Shown piece after piece: positions 17,217-25,852 of a stretch of DNA of 64,000 bases. Each line of letters starts with the position of its first letter. Positions within the stretch are counted from its first letter, which is position 1. Under the pieces are notes generated by a model that searched no databases, was not told where the DNA came from, and saw only the letters and a program-made list of their open reading frames with translations. The position numbers and the translations under genes are program-made. Source of the DNA: Maribacter antarcticus DSM 21422 (lineage in GTDB: Bacteria > Bacteroidota > Bacteroidia > Flavobacteriales > Flavobacteriaceae); assembly GCF_000621125.1 (NCBI RefSeq), contig NZ_JHZC01000004.1, forward strand, positions 558,001-622,000, read 5' to 3'.

Positions 17217-19277
17217 ATGACGTATTTATTTATAAATATTGGTAATTTTCATCCTGTTTTGGTTCACATGCCCATCGGGATTTTGATGTTTGCCTTTGTT
17301 CTTGAAATATACCAACGTGTAAAACCAGCTGAAAATTTAGGGAACAGTATTAAATTGGCCCTTGGTTTTGGTGTGCTAAGTGCCCTAGCGGCTATAGGAA
17401 CAGGACTTTTATTGGAGGAAAGCGGCGCCTATGATGAAGAGTTACTCTTTCGGCATAAATGGATGGCAATCTCACTTACGCTAGTATCCATAGTTATTTT
17501 CTTTGCCAAAGAAGCTAAAAAACCACTTCTAGCCAAATTGTATTTTCCATTATTCATCGCAGTAAATATCATGTTGGTTTTGGCTGGGCATTGGGGTGGA
17601 AGTATGACGCACGGGGAAGATTTTTTAACCAAAGCTAGCTCCTCAGATAAAAAGAGTATCGAGAATGTAGACGAGGCTATCGTATACCGGGATATTGTGC
17701 GGCCCATTCTGGATGCTAAATGTGTGAGTTGCCATAATGCTAAGAAGGCAGAAGGGAACTTGTTAATGACATCTCAGATGGCACTTCTTGCCGGAGGGGA
17801 CACTGGAAATCCTTTGGATTCGGTTTTGGATTTAGGGAAGCCCTTAATGGCACACCGTGTGGCTTTGCCTTTGGAAGATGAGGAACATATGCCACCTAAG
17901 GGAAAAGTACAATTAACACCCAACGAAATTGCATTATTGAATTGGTGGATGGAAAATAAAAACTGTTTTGAGTGCAAAACGACAGATTTGGACCGAAATA
18001 AAAAAATACAAGCCTATTTAAACGACTTGGAAGCCGATACTTCTACCAGATCCTTGTTGGCTAAATCCTTAGAGCCCCCTTCCGCCAAGTGGTTGGCTGA
18101 AGTCGCTGCCACTGGAACTTCTATCTACCCGCTAAAGGAGGGTAGCCCATTGTATATCGTTTATTTGGCAAATAAAACAGCATTGAGCGAAGCATTCTTT
18201 GACGTGCTGGGTACCTATTCCGAAAATATTGTGGAACTAAATTTAGGAAATTCGAATTTTAACGATACATTGGTTTCAAGCCTTGGGGCGTTTGAAAACC
18301 TTACCAAATTACAACTACAGAATACTGCCATAACAGATAAGGGATTCCAAGCAGTAGCAAAATTAGATAATTTAGAATCCTTAAACCTGTATGGAACTTC
18401 AATTACTGACGCAGCTTTGGAAGATATTAAAGCCCTGTCAAAACTGACCGACCTATACCTATGGCGGACCGAAATTACCGATGAAGCAATGCGTGCTTAT
18501 GCGGTTTTAAACCCTAGCACCACCATTCATAGTATAGATATGGATATGTTCAGTGCTACGGAGTTATTACCACCTACCATTGTGGCGGCCAATTACTTTA
18601 TAAAAGATACTGTTACCGTCGAAATAAGCTACCCTTTTGATGATACGGCTATTTATTATACCTTGGATGGTAGCGAGCCAGATACCACTTCAGTCAGGTA
18701 CTCCACACCAATTATAGTTTCCAATACCGCCAACCTTAAAGCGGTAACGGCGAAAGAAGGCTGGGGCATAAGTGAAACTGCCTTGGCGTATTTTAAGAAA
18801 AGTACTATTGATTATAATGGTATAGTACTAAATAAACGGCCGGCTGAAAAGTTTACTGGTGCCGGTGGAGGTATGCTAGGCGATTTACAACGAGGTTCCA
18901 CTAATTTTGTAGACGGAAAGTGGCTTGGGTATGAAGGGTCACATTTTAATGCTACGTTTGAACTGGACAAAGTACAAGAAATAAGCTCCGTTTCCGTTGG
19001 GGCTTTATCCGCACCTGGGAGTTGGATATTTTTCCCTACCGGTTTCATTATATCCGTTTCGCAAGATGGTAAGCGATTTACGAGATTGCATAAAGAAAGC
19101 CTTCGACCACAAAAACCTGATTCAAGTATTTCGCTCAAATTTTTTGATATCGAGTTTGTTAAAACAACGGCAAAATACGTTCGCGTAGAAGTGAAGAGTA
19201 TCCTTAAGAATCCTACTTGGCATCAAGACCCTGGAGGTAATAGTTGGTTGTTTGTAGATGAGATTGTGATTAATTAA
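17217..19277 (+). CDS. DUF2231 - cytochrome c - LRR - discoidin-like membrane protein
   Basis: Protein of 686 aa, last in the operon. Residues 1-130 hold four membrane helices of the DUF2231 type (HPVLVHMPIGILMFAF). A PSCyt1-like cytochrome domain follows, with CVSCHN (first Cys residue 169), EGNLLMTSQ and EEHMPPKGKVQL as Met-ligand region. Leucine-rich repeats cover about 330-430 (NLTKLQLQNTAITDKGF, NLESLNLYGTSITD). Then come a chitobiase-C-like domain (YYTLDGSEPDTTSVRY) at about 470-540 and a discoidin-like domain at about 560-686, paralogous to the end of the preceding lipoprotein. Helices plus heme suggest the electron entry or exit point of the whole module at the inner membrane. Such DUF2231-cytochrome fusions are typical for Planctomycete and Bacteroidota clusters. 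Confidence 0.85.
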   Translation: MTYLFINIGNFHPVLVHMPIGILMFAFVLEIYQRVKPAENLGNSIKLALGFGVLSALAAIGTGLLLEESGAYDEELLFRHKWMAISLTLVSIVIFFAKEAKKPLLAKLYFPLFIAVNIMLVLAGHWGGSMTHGEDFLTKASSSDKKSIENVDEAIVYRDIVRPILDAKCVSCHNAKKAEGNLLMTSQMALLAGGDTGNPLDSVLDLGKPLMAHRVALPLEDEEHMPPKGKVQLTPNEIALLNWWMENKNCFECKTTDLDRNKKIQAYLNDLEADTSTRSLLAKSLEPPSAKWLAEVAATGTSIYPLKEGSPLYIVYLANKTALSEAFFDVLGTYSENIVELNLGNSNFNDTLVSSLGAFENLTKLQLQNTAITDKGFQAVAKLDNLESLNLYGTSITDAALEDIKALSKLTDLYLWRTEITDEAMRAYAVLNPSTTIHSIDMDMFSATELLPPTIVAANYFIKDTVTVEISYPFDDTAIYYTLDGSEPDTTSVRYSTPIIVSNTANLKAVTAKEGWGISETALAYFKKSTIDYNGIVLNKRPAEKFTGAGGGMLGDLQRGSTNFVDGKWLGYEGSHFNATFELDKVQEISSVSVGALSAPGSWIFFPTGFIISVSQDGKRFTRLHKESLRPQKPDSSISLKFFDIEFVKTTAKYVRVEVKSILKNPTWHQDPGGNSWLFVDEIVIN

Positions 19278-19462
19278 GCGTGTTTCACATAAAAGAGTAC
19301 CAGTCTTCCAGCTCCATAGAAGACGGGGTGCTAGCTATGTCCGAGATACTGCGGGTAGTTTTACTAATAAAATCTTTAGAATAAGCGTTTTCTTCCTAAC
19401 AAGGAGGGATTAAGGGAAGCGTTAATTTTTGTTGTCTGTTTGAATTAAGGCACGAGTTTCAC

Positions 19463-19514
19463 ACAGCCCTTAGTCCCCTTTTTCTAGAGTTGAAACTAGG
19501 CTGTTTTATTTTTG
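19463..19514 (+). terminator. Possible terminator of the PSD1/DUF1501 operon
   Basis: ACAGCCCTTAGT near 19463-19474 can pair, with a bulge, with AACTAGGCTGT near 19494-19504, followed by TTTATTTTTG. The loop is long (about 19 nt), so this is a weak call. Confidence 0.3.
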
Positions 19515-19648
19515 TTTAAAGCGTATATATTTCCCATATTATAGCAGGCGTTGAGATAACATTAGGCAGCCTCATACACTGTAAAGGGAGCTGTAGATTT
19601 GAGTTGTCTACTTAAAGTATGCTAGCATCTATTTGTAATAAAGCGGTT

Positions 19649-19717
19649 ATGATGCAGATGAGATGGTATTTAATTGGGTGTGTTATTGCGCTTCTGTTCG
19701 CACTATTTTTTTTCTAA
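19649..19717 (+). CDS. 22-residue hydrophobic mini-ORF (tentative)
   Basis: ATG at 19649 opens a frame coding for a short peptide with a charged start (MMQMRWY) and a single membrane-helix-like tail (LIGCVIALLFALFFF), ending at TAA 19715-19717. Single-helix mini-proteins of this kind exist, but a frame of this length can easily occur by chance. No promoter or conserved neighbour supports it. Confidence 0.15.
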   Translation: MMQMRWYLIGCVIALLFALFFF

Positions 19718-19753
19718 TAGTTACTTTTTCTTTCTTGTAGTAACCTCAGAGTG

Positions 19754-21514
19754 TTAATCAAGCTTTTTCATTTCAACCCAAAAAGGAAATATGTTTTTTG
19801 AATCTATGGCGTAGAACGGAATTAAATCACAATCCATTTGAGAAAAATATACGTTTTTCATCTCAATAGTATCCACCCCCTCTTTTTTATTTACCATTTG
19901 CTTAACCAAGGTATTCGCCTCTAAATACATTTTACCATTTGCCTTTACTGGTTTTATAAATTTAAATAGTATATCATAGTGCCCTTCGGCAATACTAACG
20001 TTCCACTTGCCATAAACTTCTTCTTGGGCCCAAATTCCGCGTTGGCCTCCTGCATCATTTCTGTTCAAAATAACAGGGTTTTCGGCTGCACTTCCAATAC
20101 CAATCCGAGGCTGGTTAATGAGGTTTTCAGAAGCTATTAAATCATGGTAAGTTTCATCTAGTTCTTCTTTGAGATTGGTGGCGATAATTTCGTTCTCTAC
20201 TATTATATTTTTTTGCTCGTAAGGGTCTTTGTCAAGATTAAATAGTTCAAAATCCTTAATAGGTGCATTATAATTTGTGTTACCTACTAGTTTATAACTT
20301 CCTTTTAATAAGGTCATGTTATAATAAAGTTCGGGGTAACGCCTTGTCCAATAGAAAAATAATGATCTGTTAGTCCACTCCTCTTTTTTACCCATAATAA
20401 GGGGCACCAAACTTTTACCATCAATGAGCGTTTCCTTAGGCAATTCAACATTACAAATTTGCGCTACTGTTGGTAAGATATCAATATGAGCAGCTCTTGT
20501 TTCCACATCGGTATTTTTTTCAAACTCCGAAGGATATCTTATATAAAAGGGTACCCGAACCCCTCCTTGGTGCACGTCACCTTTACGGCCTCGCATACCT
20601 CCTACGTATCTGGTTTGCTGCGGGCCATTATCTGTCATGAAAATAATCAAGGTGTTATCAGCAATCGCTAAATCATCCAATTTTTTAAGGAGTTTCCCAA
20701 CATTGTCATCTATGTTAGTTACCATGGCATACACTTTTCTGGCATCTTCCTTATCCTTTTCCGTCATCGGTTTATGGGGTCTGGGGTCATTCTCAAAGCC
20801 AGTAGCTGGATCAATATCCTTGTAGTATTCATAGTACTTTTCAGGAACCTGTAGCGGCGTATGTGGCGCGTTAAAAGAGAGGTAACACAAAAAGGGTGCA
20901 TCTTTATTCTTGTCTATAAAATTCAAAGCCTGCTCCGTAAAAATATCTGAGCAATACCCTGTGTAGGCCTCTTTTTTATTGTTGTGCCAAAGAACAGGGT
21001 CAAAATAACTTTTATCGCCTTTAAAATAGGTGGTAATATCACCAACCTGGCCCATTCCTCCAGAAAGATGTATCACCGATTCATCAAATCCCTGATCAGT
21101 TGGTCTGCTGGGGTAATTATCGCCTAAATGCCATTTACCAAAAATCCCACTTTTATAATCTGCTTGTTTAAGCATTTCGGCAATGGTAACTTCATTTGAT
21201 GCCATTATGGCGCCACCGTTATACGTATCTCTTATACCTGTGCGCAACGAATAGCGACCAGTCATTAGGCTTGCGCGGGTTGGGGCACAGACAGGGGATA
21301 CGAAAAAGTTGTTGAAACGAGTACTCTCTGTCGCAAATCCATCAATATTTGGTGTGCGTACATGTGGATTTCCTGTGATACCAAGATCTCCGTAACCCTG
21401 GTCATCGGTCATGATTATAATCACATTCGGCCGGGGTTTTTGCTGTGCAAAACTTACCACAGAATAGCATAAGAAACACGATAATGTTATTAAAAATAGC
21501 GATTTTATTTTCAT
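19754..21514 (-). CDS. Secreted sulfatase (S1, formylglycine type)
   Basis: Arylsulfatase-like enzyme of 586 aa with a signal peptide (residues 1-23, ending SFAQ). The S1 signature is intact: CAPTRASLMTGR with Cys76 as the residue to be converted to formylglycine; the metal site starts with MTDDQGYGDLG near residue 35 and continues with FMTDNGPQ. GKWHLG provides the conserved lysine and histidine. After the catalytic domain a C-terminal extension of about 100 residues (from ENPVILNRNDAGGQRG) forms a beta-rich module not needed for the core fold. Sulfate-ester substrate, probably an algal or other marine polysaccharide, is an inference. It is the last gene of a minus-strand series, 103 bp after the M1 peptidase. 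Confidence 0.9.
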   Translation of the reverse strand: MKIKSLFLITLSCFLCYSVVSFAQQKPRPNVIIIMTDDQGYGDLGITGNPHVRTPNIDGFATESTRFNNFFVSPVCAPTRASLMTGRYSLRTGIRDTYNGGAIMASNEVTIAEMLKQADYKSGIFGKWHLGDNYPSRPTDQGFDESVIHLSGGMGQVGDITTYFKGDKSYFDPVLWHNNKKEAYTGYCSDIFTEQALNFIDKNKDAPFLCYLSFNAPHTPLQVPEKYYEYYKDIDPATGFENDPRPHKPMTEKDKEDARKVYAMVTNIDDNVGKLLKKLDDLAIADNTLIIFMTDNGPQQTRYVGGMRGRKGDVHQGGVRVPFYIRYPSEFEKNTDVETRAAHIDILPTVAQICNVELPKETLIDGKSLVPLIMGKKEEWTNRSLFFYWTRRYPELYYNMTLLKGSYKLVGNTNYNAPIKDFELFNLDKDPYEQKNIIVENEIIATNLKEELDETYHDLIASENLINQPRIGIGSAAENPVILNRNDAGGQRGIWAQEEVYGKWNVSIAEGHYDILFKFIKPVKANGKMYLEANTLVKQMVNKKEGVDTIEMKNVYFSQMDCDLIPFYAIDSKNIFPFWVEMKKLD

Positions 21515-21617
21515 GTTTTGATTTAATTTATCTTGTTTTTACCCCGTGTGTAAAGTAACTAATTGGTGTGTCTATTTTTTCTAGTAGCATCATAAACTTC
21601 TAAAAGTTTACATGCAA

Positions 21618-23270
21618 CTATATCTCTTTCACATCAATATAAAAATTAGAATCTACTTCAAAAGTTGCATCCCTTTGGTACTTGGCTGCTCTTTTCCATG
21701 CTGTCGTAGGGTTAATCCAGACTGCCTTGTCATTCATGAATACGCGTATGGGCATATGTAAGCCATCAACTACATTGGTATACCTGTACTTTAGTTTTTT
21801 TCCATCGATGGTGTATTCTAAAATGGGTATCATAGTAGTTCTTAAATACTGGTCAAAGAATTTATCTAGTTTCAAATTTGTCTTTTTGGCAATATAATTT
21901 TCTATCTGTGCCGTGGTGACCGTTTGGTGGTAAAAATCTTTGTTTAATCCTCGTAGGACTTGACGCCATTTTTCATCATCATTTACCAACTGTCGGATGG
22001 TATGCAATAGGTTGGAACCTTTGTAGTACATATCTCCAGAGCCTTCAGAATTCACATTATACGTACCAATAACAGGTCTGTCATTTTTTATATTTTGCCG
22101 TAATCCTTGAACGTAGGCTTCGGAAGCTTCTTTACCATAATGGTAATCTAGGAATAGGTTTTCCGAATAGGAGGTAAAGCCTTCGTGTACCCACATATCT
22201 GCAATATCGGTATACGTGATGTTATTCGCGAACCATTCGTGTCCGGATTCGTGAATCAGCAGAAAATCGAACTTCAGTCCCCATCCGGTGCCGGACAAAT
22301 CCTTGCCCAAATAGCCTTTTTTCCATTGATTACCGTAGGTTATGGAACTTTGATGTTCCATACCCAAATAAGGGACTTGTACCAGTTTAAAACTGTCTTC
22401 GTAAAAGGGGTAAGGACCAAACCAGTGTTCAAAAGCAGCCATCATTTTAGGTGCGTCCTTAAAGTGTTCTTTTGCTTTTTCTAGGTCGTCCCGAAGCACC
22501 CAATAATCCATATCGAGGATTCCTTTTTCTCCATTGTATTTTTCTCCAAAATGGACATAATCCGCTATGTTTACGTTTACGCCATAATTATTTATAGGGT
22601 TGGATACAAACCAATGCGAGGTGTTTGTTACCGTGTCTAGTTTACGCAGCCTACCGTTTGCTACATTGGTTAGCCCTCTAGGTACTTTTACGCTAATAAG
22701 CATACTATCTACTTCGTCGTACATGTGATCCTTGTTGGGCCACCAGACACTGGCGCCCAAACCTTGGCATGATGTGGCAACAAAGTGTTTGCCGTTGTCA
22801 TCCCTTTTCCAGGAAAAGCCGCCGTCCCAAGGGGCACGTATCGCTTCCTTTGGATTTCCTGAATAATGCACCACAACTTCATTAAAATCTCCGGCCTTCT
22901 GTTGCTTGATCAGTGTTACAAAATGTGCATTGCCGTTGGACTTGACCGATAAAGGCAGACCATCCTGAGTTACTTTTTCAATTTTCAGGGGTGGTTGCAA
23001 GTCTACTTGTAATACTTGTTGACTTTCCAACACCCGATAGCGAATGGTGTTTTTACCGGCAATATACTTTTCATCTGGTTGTATCTCAATATCTAAATGA
23101 TAGTAATTTAGGTCCCACCAAGCGCGTTCTGGAGTAATACTGCCTCTAAGCGTATCTTGTTCCGTGAACGCTCTTTTTTCTTGTTGTAACTGGGCGTTTA
23201 TGCTACTGGATAAAAACAGTAGGGGTAAGAGAATAAATAGTATTGATTTGTTCATAGTATCGATGCTCAT
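21618..23270 (-). CDS. M1 family metallopeptidase, exported
   Basis: Zinc aminopeptidase-like enzyme of 550 aa with a signal peptide (ending SINAQ near residue 27). The zinc site HESGH is at residues 340-344 and the third ligand Glu363 follows 18 residues later in VHEGFTSYSE. The exopeptidase motif reads GMEHQS instead of GAMEN, which is usual for secreted Bacteroidota members of the family. An N-terminal beta domain (HLDIEIQPDEKYIAGKN) precedes the catalytic domain. It acts in the periplasm or outside the cell on peptides. It lies 43 bp downstream of an M28 peptidase gene, suggesting joint expression for peptide use. Confidence 0.9.
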   Translation of the reverse strand: MSIDTMNKSILFILLPLLFLSSSINAQLQQEKRAFTEQDTLRGSITPERAWWDLNYYHLDIEIQPDEKYIAGKNTIRYRVLESQQVLQVDLQPPLKIEKVTQDGLPLSVKSNGNAHFVTLIKQQKAGDFNEVVVHYSGNPKEAIRAPWDGGFSWKRDDNGKHFVATSCQGLGASVWWPNKDHMYDEVDSMLISVKVPRGLTNVANGRLRKLDTVTNTSHWFVSNPINNYGVNVNIADYVHFGEKYNGEKGILDMDYWVLRDDLEKAKEHFKDAPKMMAAFEHWFGPYPFYEDSFKLVQVPYLGMEHQSSITYGNQWKKGYLGKDLSGTGWGLKFDFLLIHESGHEWFANNITYTDIADMWVHEGFTSYSENLFLDYHYGKEASEAYVQGLRQNIKNDRPVIGTYNVNSEGSGDMYYKGSNLLHTIRQLVNDDEKWRQVLRGLNKDFYHQTVTTAQIENYIAKKTNLKLDKFFDQYLRTTMIPILEYTIDGKKLKYRYTNVVDGLHMPIRVFMNDKAVWINPTTAWKRAAKYQRDATFEVDSNFYIDVKEI

Positions 23271-23313
23271 GTTGATATACTACCTGGCTTATAATTACGT
23301 AGTTAATTAGGTG

Positions 23314-24645
23314 TTATCTAAATATAGCATTTGGAAACACAACCTGACTCTCAAACCCATCCGCTCCAACAGAAGAAACGCCAAAGAAGTAGTTATCTAT
23401 GACAATTCCTTTTAAGGTAAAATCGGTCACATCGCCTACATATCTGCTGTTGTCCCAAGTAGGGGAAGTGGTGTCTCGCCAATAAATTTTATAACCCGTT
23501 GCACCAGCTACTTTACTCCATTTAAATTTGGCTGAGGGTTCTACAATACCACCAATTTCTACTTTTTTGGGCGCCGGTGGTGCCCATGCCAAGGATGCCA
23601 TATTAATAGCATTGACGGCTGTTAATTTGGCTGCATAGTCAAAATCTACATGCTCCAGTACATCGCCATAGGCAATACCATCTTCCATTCGAATATCTTG
23701 GTGTTGTTGTGTGTAATTTTCGTGCGCTTCCATAATACGAATACCTGCAAAGCCGGCATCGTTAAATGGCCTGTGGTGTCCTCCACGCCCAAAGCGGTCC
23801 AAACGGTAAATCATCATGGGATTCATGTCCGGCATGTAGGTTTTAGTCGTTTTGTGCACGTATCGGGCTAATTGTCTAGAAATACCATCCACTTCACCAC
23901 CATAAAAGCGTCTGGCATTGCGTTCTTTTTCAGTTTCTGTTGGAGGTACGGGCTCGGAAAAAATCCTAAAATCCGTGCTGCTGGTAATGCCGTCCACCCC
24001 GGTTATATTTCCAATCATATCATTATTAAAAATCCCAATGATTTCCCAGCCTTGTTCTTTGGCATAGGCAGCAACACCACCACCACCAAAAAGACCTTGC
24101 TCTTCTCCGGAAAGTCCCATGTAGATAATACTATTCTCAAACGTGTATTTGGATAAGACTCGCGCGGCCTCTATCGCCCCCGCCATGCCACTAGCATTGT
24201 CGTTAGCACCAGGTGAATCGTCCGTATAATTCGTAGGGTCGCTCACACGAGAATCAATATCCCCACTCATAATGATAAAGCGATTGGGGTATGTACTGCC
24301 GCGCTGAATCGCCAAAACATTCACGACTTCCACATCTTTTACAATACGTGGATTTACTCCTTTTTTGACCAAATCTTTTTGGTATATAACGTCCAAACAA
24401 TTGTTACAGGTTGCAGCTATTTTTTCAAATTCAGATTTTATCCACCGCCTTGCTGCCCCTATGCCACGAGTTTGGGACACCGTGTCGCTAAGCGTATGTC
24501 TAGTTCCAAAATTAGCTAATTTGGTAATATCATTTTCTATGCGTTCCGAAGAGACCGCGTCGATAATATCATACATACGTTGGTCAGTTTGCCCAGTCAT
24601 GGGAAAGACAGAAAGTACTAAAACAACTAGTAGTATTTTTTTCAT
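23314..24645 (-). CDS. M28 family zinc peptidase with FN3-like C-terminus
   Basis: Exported peptidase of 443 aa (signal peptide ending MTGQ). The M28 catalytic region is seen as SGDIDSR, PGANDNASG, LSGEEQGLFGG and FNNDMIGN, covering metal ligands and the catalytic Glu pair. The first metal ligand position, usually His in (G/A)H(Y/L)DS, reads Asp here (GDIDS). The C-terminal 90 residues (from PPAPKKVEIGG, with TGYKIYWRDT) resemble a fibronectin type III domain. Expected role: removing N-terminal residues from peptides outside the cytoplasm. Gaps to the MFS gene upstream (33 bp) and M1 gene downstream (43 bp) suggest a peptidase/transport operon. Confidence 0.85.
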   Translation of the reverse strand: MKKILLVVLVLSVFPMTGQTDQRMYDIIDAVSSERIENDITKLANFGTRHTLSDTVSQTRGIGAARRWIKSEFEKIAATCNNCLDVIYQKDLVKKGVNPRIVKDVEVVNVLAIQRGSTYPNRFIIMSGDIDSRVSDPTNYTDDSPGANDNASGMAGAIEAARVLSKYTFENSIIYMGLSGEEQGLFGGGGVAAYAKEQGWEIIGIFNNDMIGNITGVDGITSSTDFRIFSEPVPPTETEKERNARRFYGGEVDGISRQLARYVHKTTKTYMPDMNPMMIYRLDRFGRGGHHRPFNDAGFAGIRIMEAHENYTQQHQDIRMEDGIAYGDVLEHVDFDYAAKLTAVNAINMASLAWAPPAPKKVEIGGIVEPSAKFKWSKVAGATGYKIYWRDTTSPTWDNSRYVGDVTDFTLKGIVIDNYFFGVSSVGADGFESQVVFPNAIFR

Positions 24646-24678
24646 TTTCTTTTTATTTGATAATACAATATATTAAAA

Positions 24679-25845
24679 TTAATCATTTTTATGACCGGAT
24701 AACTGCCATAATCCGAATAGTGGACCTAGGGCCAAAACAAGGAAGGTATATTGCGGTGCTATCGCCTGACTAAAGGTAGCCAATAGTTGAATACTCCCAA
24801 TCGTAATGGCAAATCCTATACAGTTGACCAAGGTTAATCCAGTCCCTTTTAATTGGGCCGGTGCTGCCGTGGCTACAAGCTTAGAAAATTGCGGGGAATC
24901 TGCCGTTACCGCCATACCCCACAAACACCATCCGCCTAAGAAAAGAAGGGAGTTTGATTGAAAAAAAAGAGGAGAAGCAAGACAGCATATCCCTGAAACG
25001 AAGAGGGCTACAAACGCTACTGTCTTACTGCCGTATTTTTGAGAAAGTACTCCGCCAAGGGCACAAGAAATGGCTCCTAAAGTAATTATGATTCCTGTCC
25101 ATAACGGAACGGAAATCTCTGCGCCCGATAGGCTGTTATAACTCTGAATTGCAAAAGGGGTAAAAGCCCAAAAAGCATAGAGTTCCCACATATGTCCAAA
25201 ATACCCAAATGCTGCTTTTCTAAAATTTGGTATCTTAAACAGTCCAAAGCCTGCCGATAGCCGTAAGTGCGAACTCTTTTTTCTAAAGGGCCCATTGGGA
25301 ACTAAAAAGAATAGAAAAGCTCCACCCAGTAGTGTTAGTATGGAAGTGGTACCAATAATAATATTTGGATTTTCGTTCAAATGTGACCCTTTTAACACAA
25401 AAGGGAATGCGGTGCCTAGCACAAGTGCACCTACCAAAAGTCCCAACGCTTTCCCTAAACCTTTTTCGTAATAGTCTGCGGCAATTTTCATGCCTACCGG
25501 ATAAATTCCCGCTAGGAAGAATCCTGTGCCAAATCGCGCGAGTATTAAGCCCTTAGTGGTCATAACATCGGATAACAGATACAGGTTACACGATGCCGCT
25601 AGTAGTGCACAAATAAAAAATACGTTAGAAGGGGAGACTCGGTCAGCTACCATCAATAGTGCAAAAACTAAAGTCCCGGTTATGAACCCAAACTGCACCG
25701 AGGAAATGACATAACCTACGAGTTCAACACCTAAACCTGTTTTAAGCAGGAGTTTATCAATTATAGCATTCCCAGCAAACCATGGAGATGTGCAGGCAAA
25801 CTGTGCTAGGATAATCGTGGGAAGGATGTATTTTTTTTGTGCCAA
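24679..25845 (-). CDS. MFS transporter
   Basis: Major facilitator of 388 aa with about 12 hydrophobic helices. The cytoplasmic loop between helices 2 and 3 holds MVADRVSPSNVFF in place of the classical GxxxDRxGRR motif, and ARFGTGFFLAGIYPVGMKIAADY marks helices 4-5. Substrate cannot be read from the sequence. Because the gene starts 7 bp after the WD40/NTF2-like gene and precedes two secreted peptidases, uptake of small breakdown products is a reasonable but unproven idea. Confidence 0.8.
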   Translation of the reverse strand: MAQKKYILPTIILAQFACTSPWFAGNAIIDKLLLKTGLGVELVGYVISSVQFGFITGTLVFALLMVADRVSPSNVFFICALLAASCNLYLLSDVMTTKGLILARFGTGFFLAGIYPVGMKIAADYYEKGLGKALGLLVGALVLGTAFPFVLKGSHLNENPNIIIGTTSILTLLGGAFLFFLVPNGPFRKKSSHLRLSAGFGLFKIPNFRKAAFGYFGHMWELYAFWAFTPFAIQSYNSLSGAEISVPLWTGIIITLGAISCALGGVLSQKYGSKTVAFVALFVSGICCLASPLFFQSNSLLFLGGWCLWGMAVTADSPQFSKLVATAAPAQLKGTGLTLVNCIGFAITIGSIQLLATFSQAIAPQYTFLVLALGPLFGLWQLSGHKND

Positions 25846-25852
25846 ATGCGTA

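Larger units (their letters stand above)
19278..19753. other. 476-bp spacer between operon end and convergent sulfatase
   Basis: No gene of useful size. It contains a terminator-like stem (19463-19514) and a 22-codon hydrophobic frame (19649-19717), listed separately. It also has a short GTCTTC/GAAGAC inverted pair near 19304-19325 soon after the operon stop. Confidence 0.5.
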
